From the NCBI RefSeq assembly GCF_001443605.1, contig NZ_CP013118.1, positions 2,723,501 to 2,787,500 of the forward strand: DNA of 64,000 bases. Reading direction: 5' to 3'. A program made the position numbers and the translations under genes. Positions 62,191-64,000 of the stretch are shown one piece after another. The stretch is from Salinivirga cyanobacteriivorans. GTDB taxonomy: Bacteria; Bacteroidota; Bacteroidia; Bacteroidales; Salinivirgaceae. Within the stretch, counting starts at the first letter, position 1; each line of letters starts with the position of its first letter. A model generated the notes under the pieces. It saw only the letters and a program-made list of their open reading frames with translations, searched no databases and was not told the origin of the DNA.

Positions 62191-63149
62191 TTTTCCTGTT
62201 TTGTGCATTGGGACACCCACATTTAATTTCTATAAAAGCTATTTTTCTATTTGGTCATAAACCTACTTTTTTTGCTACAGGTCAAAAAAAGTAGGCAAAA
62301 AAACCCCGCCGCTTACAGAAAAATGCTAAAAACCTGCTCATTATGACTAAAGTTTACGAACTCACACCGATTTTTTCTGAAAAATCGGTGCTCAAACAGC
62401 GCAAACTTTGACGCCATAATGAACAGGTTTTCTTAACGCATTTTTCTTCATGCGGCTATAAAAGCAACTGTTATCCACTACATCAACGACAAGGCCCAAA
62501 GCGGGCTGGCCCGATCAAATTACTCGTAAACTTCCCGTTTTTCACGGGACAGGCTGTGAGGGCTAAAGCCGTAGGCGGGCCAGCGCCAGGGTGAATGTTC
62601 TACTCGAATTAATCCAAAAAATGATTGAAAATCATAATTATGGATTGTATGAGAGTAAATCCGGATATAGAAAATATTAGCAATTGCTGAAGGCAGTTGT
62701 GCTATATTTTCATAATCGGGGTTCAATCAATATAAATGACATAAAAGAGGCTTGTCCAGCTTTTATTATGTCATTTAATTTATTGAACAGAGCGGGGTGA
62801 AGCGTAATTTGATCTTGATTTTTTGCCCCACTTTTTTATCAAGAAAAAAGTGGGGAGGTCAATTGCTTACCAGAAGTTGCTATAATCAAATAACTTGTTA
62901 GTATACAGCTTATTGCGGTAATTGATAACTTTTAAGCAAATAACCCGAAGATTAATTTTCATCATTTTTCATAAGCTATTCATTAGTAGGATCTTAGGTG
63001 TTTGTGAAATAATTTTGAAATCGCTGCGCATTCGAAATCTATTAAAAAAATAAAGCGGGTCACCCAAAACAGAGATTTTTGTGAGTGTAAATTGCTACTA
63101 ATCAGCATATATTATCAGCGAAATACTATTCATGCACAAAACAGGAAAA
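62191..63149. repeat. Structured repeat B with a 17-bp perfect terminal inverted repeat
   Basis: Left end TTTTCCTGTTTTGTGCA (62191-62207) is perfectly complementary to 63133-63149. The first 328 bp are almost identical to repeat A. The later part is homologous but has two extra segments (~62522-62573 and ~62598-62725) and a stem CCCCACTTTTTT/AAAAAAGTGGGG (62826-62855) where A has a different CAAC-poly(T) stem. The last 4-5 bp overlap the start of the 166-bp repeat. No coding sequence. Confidence 0.82.
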
Positions 63150-63310
63150 TATGTCGCTATATGTCGACTTTAAAATCATGATCTATACTATAAAAACCAT
63201 TTTTGAAGCCAGCGGTAAATAGGTAGCTAGTATTTAGCCACAATAGGATACCTGCGACCCATTCCGAATGCTTTTGATGAAACTCTCAGTATAGGCGGAA
63301 ACTGGTAACG
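63145..63310. repeat. 166-bp direct repeat, copy 2
   Basis: Perfect copy of 55615-55780. Here the nadE part is the functional 3' end and the sugar transferase part is the orphan copy. It borders repeat B on its left. Confidence 0.97.
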
Positions 63311-64000
63311 TTTATATTCATTAATATTTACCAGATGCGTGACCTTGAGCACATCCTGTTTATTGAAACCCATTCCTATCAGATCGTCTACTGATTGTTT
63401 ACGTTCTATAAATTCAAATAGCATTCTGTCCAGAATATCATAGTCGGGCAGGCTGTCGCTATCCTGCTGATCAGGACGTAACTCTGCAGAAGGTGGTTTT
63501 TCAATTGATCCTGCCGGTATTACCGTTTCGTCGCGATTTATATATCGTGCAATTGCATATACATCGCTTTTATACACATCTCCTATCGGGGATAACCCAC
63601 CATTTGTATCCCCGTATAGAGTGGAATAGCCTACGGCAGCTTCACTTTTATTGGAAGTATTTAAGAGCATATTGCCATGTTTGTTGGAATATGCCATCAA
63701 CAACAGACCTCTAATCCGGGCCTGTATATTTTCTTCTGTAACATCGAAATTATTATTAGGAAAAGCAGGTGAAAGTGTGGAGTTTACAATATTGTAAATT
63801 TCTTTTATTGCTAGAGTATGGTGCGGCATTCCCAGGTTTAGAGCAAGTGTTTCGGCATCGCTTACCGAATGGTCCGATGAAAACTCTGAGGGCATTAAAA
63901 GCCCGTGCACATTTTTGGAGCCAAGTGCTTCGCAGGCTAATGCAGCTACAACTGCCGAGTCAATTCCTCCGCTTAGGCCCAATAAAGCTTTTTCGAAACC
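63227..64000 (-). CDS. nadE: NAD+ synthetase, C-terminal synthetase domain (5' partial)
   Basis: Visible ~257 residues of an NAD+ synthase; the gene continues past the window edge. The frame has no real start here, as ...EKALLGLSGGIDS reads straight in from outside. Key sites: the PP-loop SGGIDSAVVAAL, TSNKSEAAVGYSTLYGDTNG and DVYKSDVYAIARYIN. Bacteroidota enzymes often carry an N-terminal glutaminase, which would lie outside. It amidates nicotinic acid adenine dinucleotide to NAD+. Its last 27 codons and stop lie in the 166-bp repeat, yet the gene is complete at this end. Confidence 0.93.
   Translation of the reverse strand, partial: GFEKALLGLSGGIDSAVVAALACEALGSKNVHGLLMPSEFSSDHSVSDAETLALNLGMPHHTLAIKEIYNIVNSTLSPAFPNNNFDVTEENIQARIRGLLLMAYSNKHGNMLLNTSNKSEAAVGYSTLYGDTNGGLSPIGDVYKSDVYAIARYINRDETVIPAGSIEKPPSAELRPDQQDSDSLPDYDILDRMLFEFIERKQSVDDLIGMGFNKQDVLKVTHLVNINEYKRYQFPPILRVSSKAFGMGRRYPIVAKY

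Larger units (their letters stand above)
55615..63310. mobile_element. 7.4-kb insertion island between the sugar transferase and nadE genes
   Basis: The 166-bp direct repeats bracket about 7364 bp of DNA that splits what must have been an adjacent convergent pair. Its outer edges are the inverted ends of repeats A and B: CTCCTGTTTTGTGCA at 55781 and its complement at 63133-63145. The cargo is two T9SS-exported proteins on the minus strand. No transposase or integrase ORF was found inside. The very long flanking duplication is unlike normal transposition. Confidence 0.8.

Noticed and set aside
62520-62726. Minus-strand 68-codon frame in repeat B
   Set aside because: It is inside a non-coding structured repeat; its C-terminal sequence looks like translation of a widespread intergenic repeat.

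Overview
The window is chromosomal DNA from a member of the Bacteroidota. The evidence is a GldA-type ABC ATPase, type IX secretion (T9SS) C-terminal sorting tails, TonB-dependent uptake, PD40/OmpA and TolB-like envelope proteins, promoter matches to TAnnTTTG, weak Shine-Dalgarno use and Bacteroidota-type RF1. A gliding-type relative in or near the Marinilabiliales seems plausible, but the sequence does not prove it.

Layout. 1-8.3 kb holds the end of an OmpA/PD40 envelope protein, then a compact purM-prfA-pyrF run, a small secreted protein, lipoate ligase, mnmD and gldA. 8.4-18.6 kb (minus strand) holds two giant receptor-like proteins (beta-propeller, Y_Y_Y, membrane helix, SpoIIE-type PP2C phosphatase). 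They flank a tetrapyrrole methylase/TonB receptor pair and a tRNA-Cys gene. 18.7-34.8 kb carries fRMsr, a VTT membrane protein, rmuC, a GWxTD lipoprotein, rlmB, a TolB-like barrel protein, a half-size TauE, an IS1595-type insertion sequence, an M20 amidohydrolase, a Wzi/RemB-like outer-membrane pair, ubiX and an M28 peptidase. 35-48.9 kb has a VPS10/BNR protein, a Cu/Zn efflux permease, a full mrpABCDEFG Na+/H+ antiporter operon headed by a universal stress protein, a second Usp with a TPR-like tail, and a Bax-inhibitor-1 protein. 49-55.7 kb has recQ, kdsD, a Rossmann-like protein, a lipoprotein and a polyprenyl-phosphate sugar transferase.

55.6-63.3 kb is the most unusual part. About 7.4 kb has been inserted exactly between the convergent 3' ends of the sugar transferase gene and nadE. 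It is flanked by a perfect 166-bp direct repeat carrying the last codons of both genes, so both remain complete. At its inner edges lie two copies of a structured, non-coding repeat with inverted ends (A and B). Inside them is a second pair of 253-bp repeats (C1 and C2). The cargo is two co-directional secreted T9SS proteins: a BNR-repeat protein and a large papain-like/beta-helix protein. The second is split by a nine-G tract just after its signal peptide. One more G, or two fewer, would restore the frame, so this looks like a phase-variable switch in the OFF state, unless it is a homopolymer sequencing error. No recombinase gene is visible in the island.

A second notable event is the 968-bp IS at 27.0-28.0 kb. 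Its target duplication contains the start codon of the M20 gene. The insertion separates that gene from its native upstream region but leaves the coding sequence whole.
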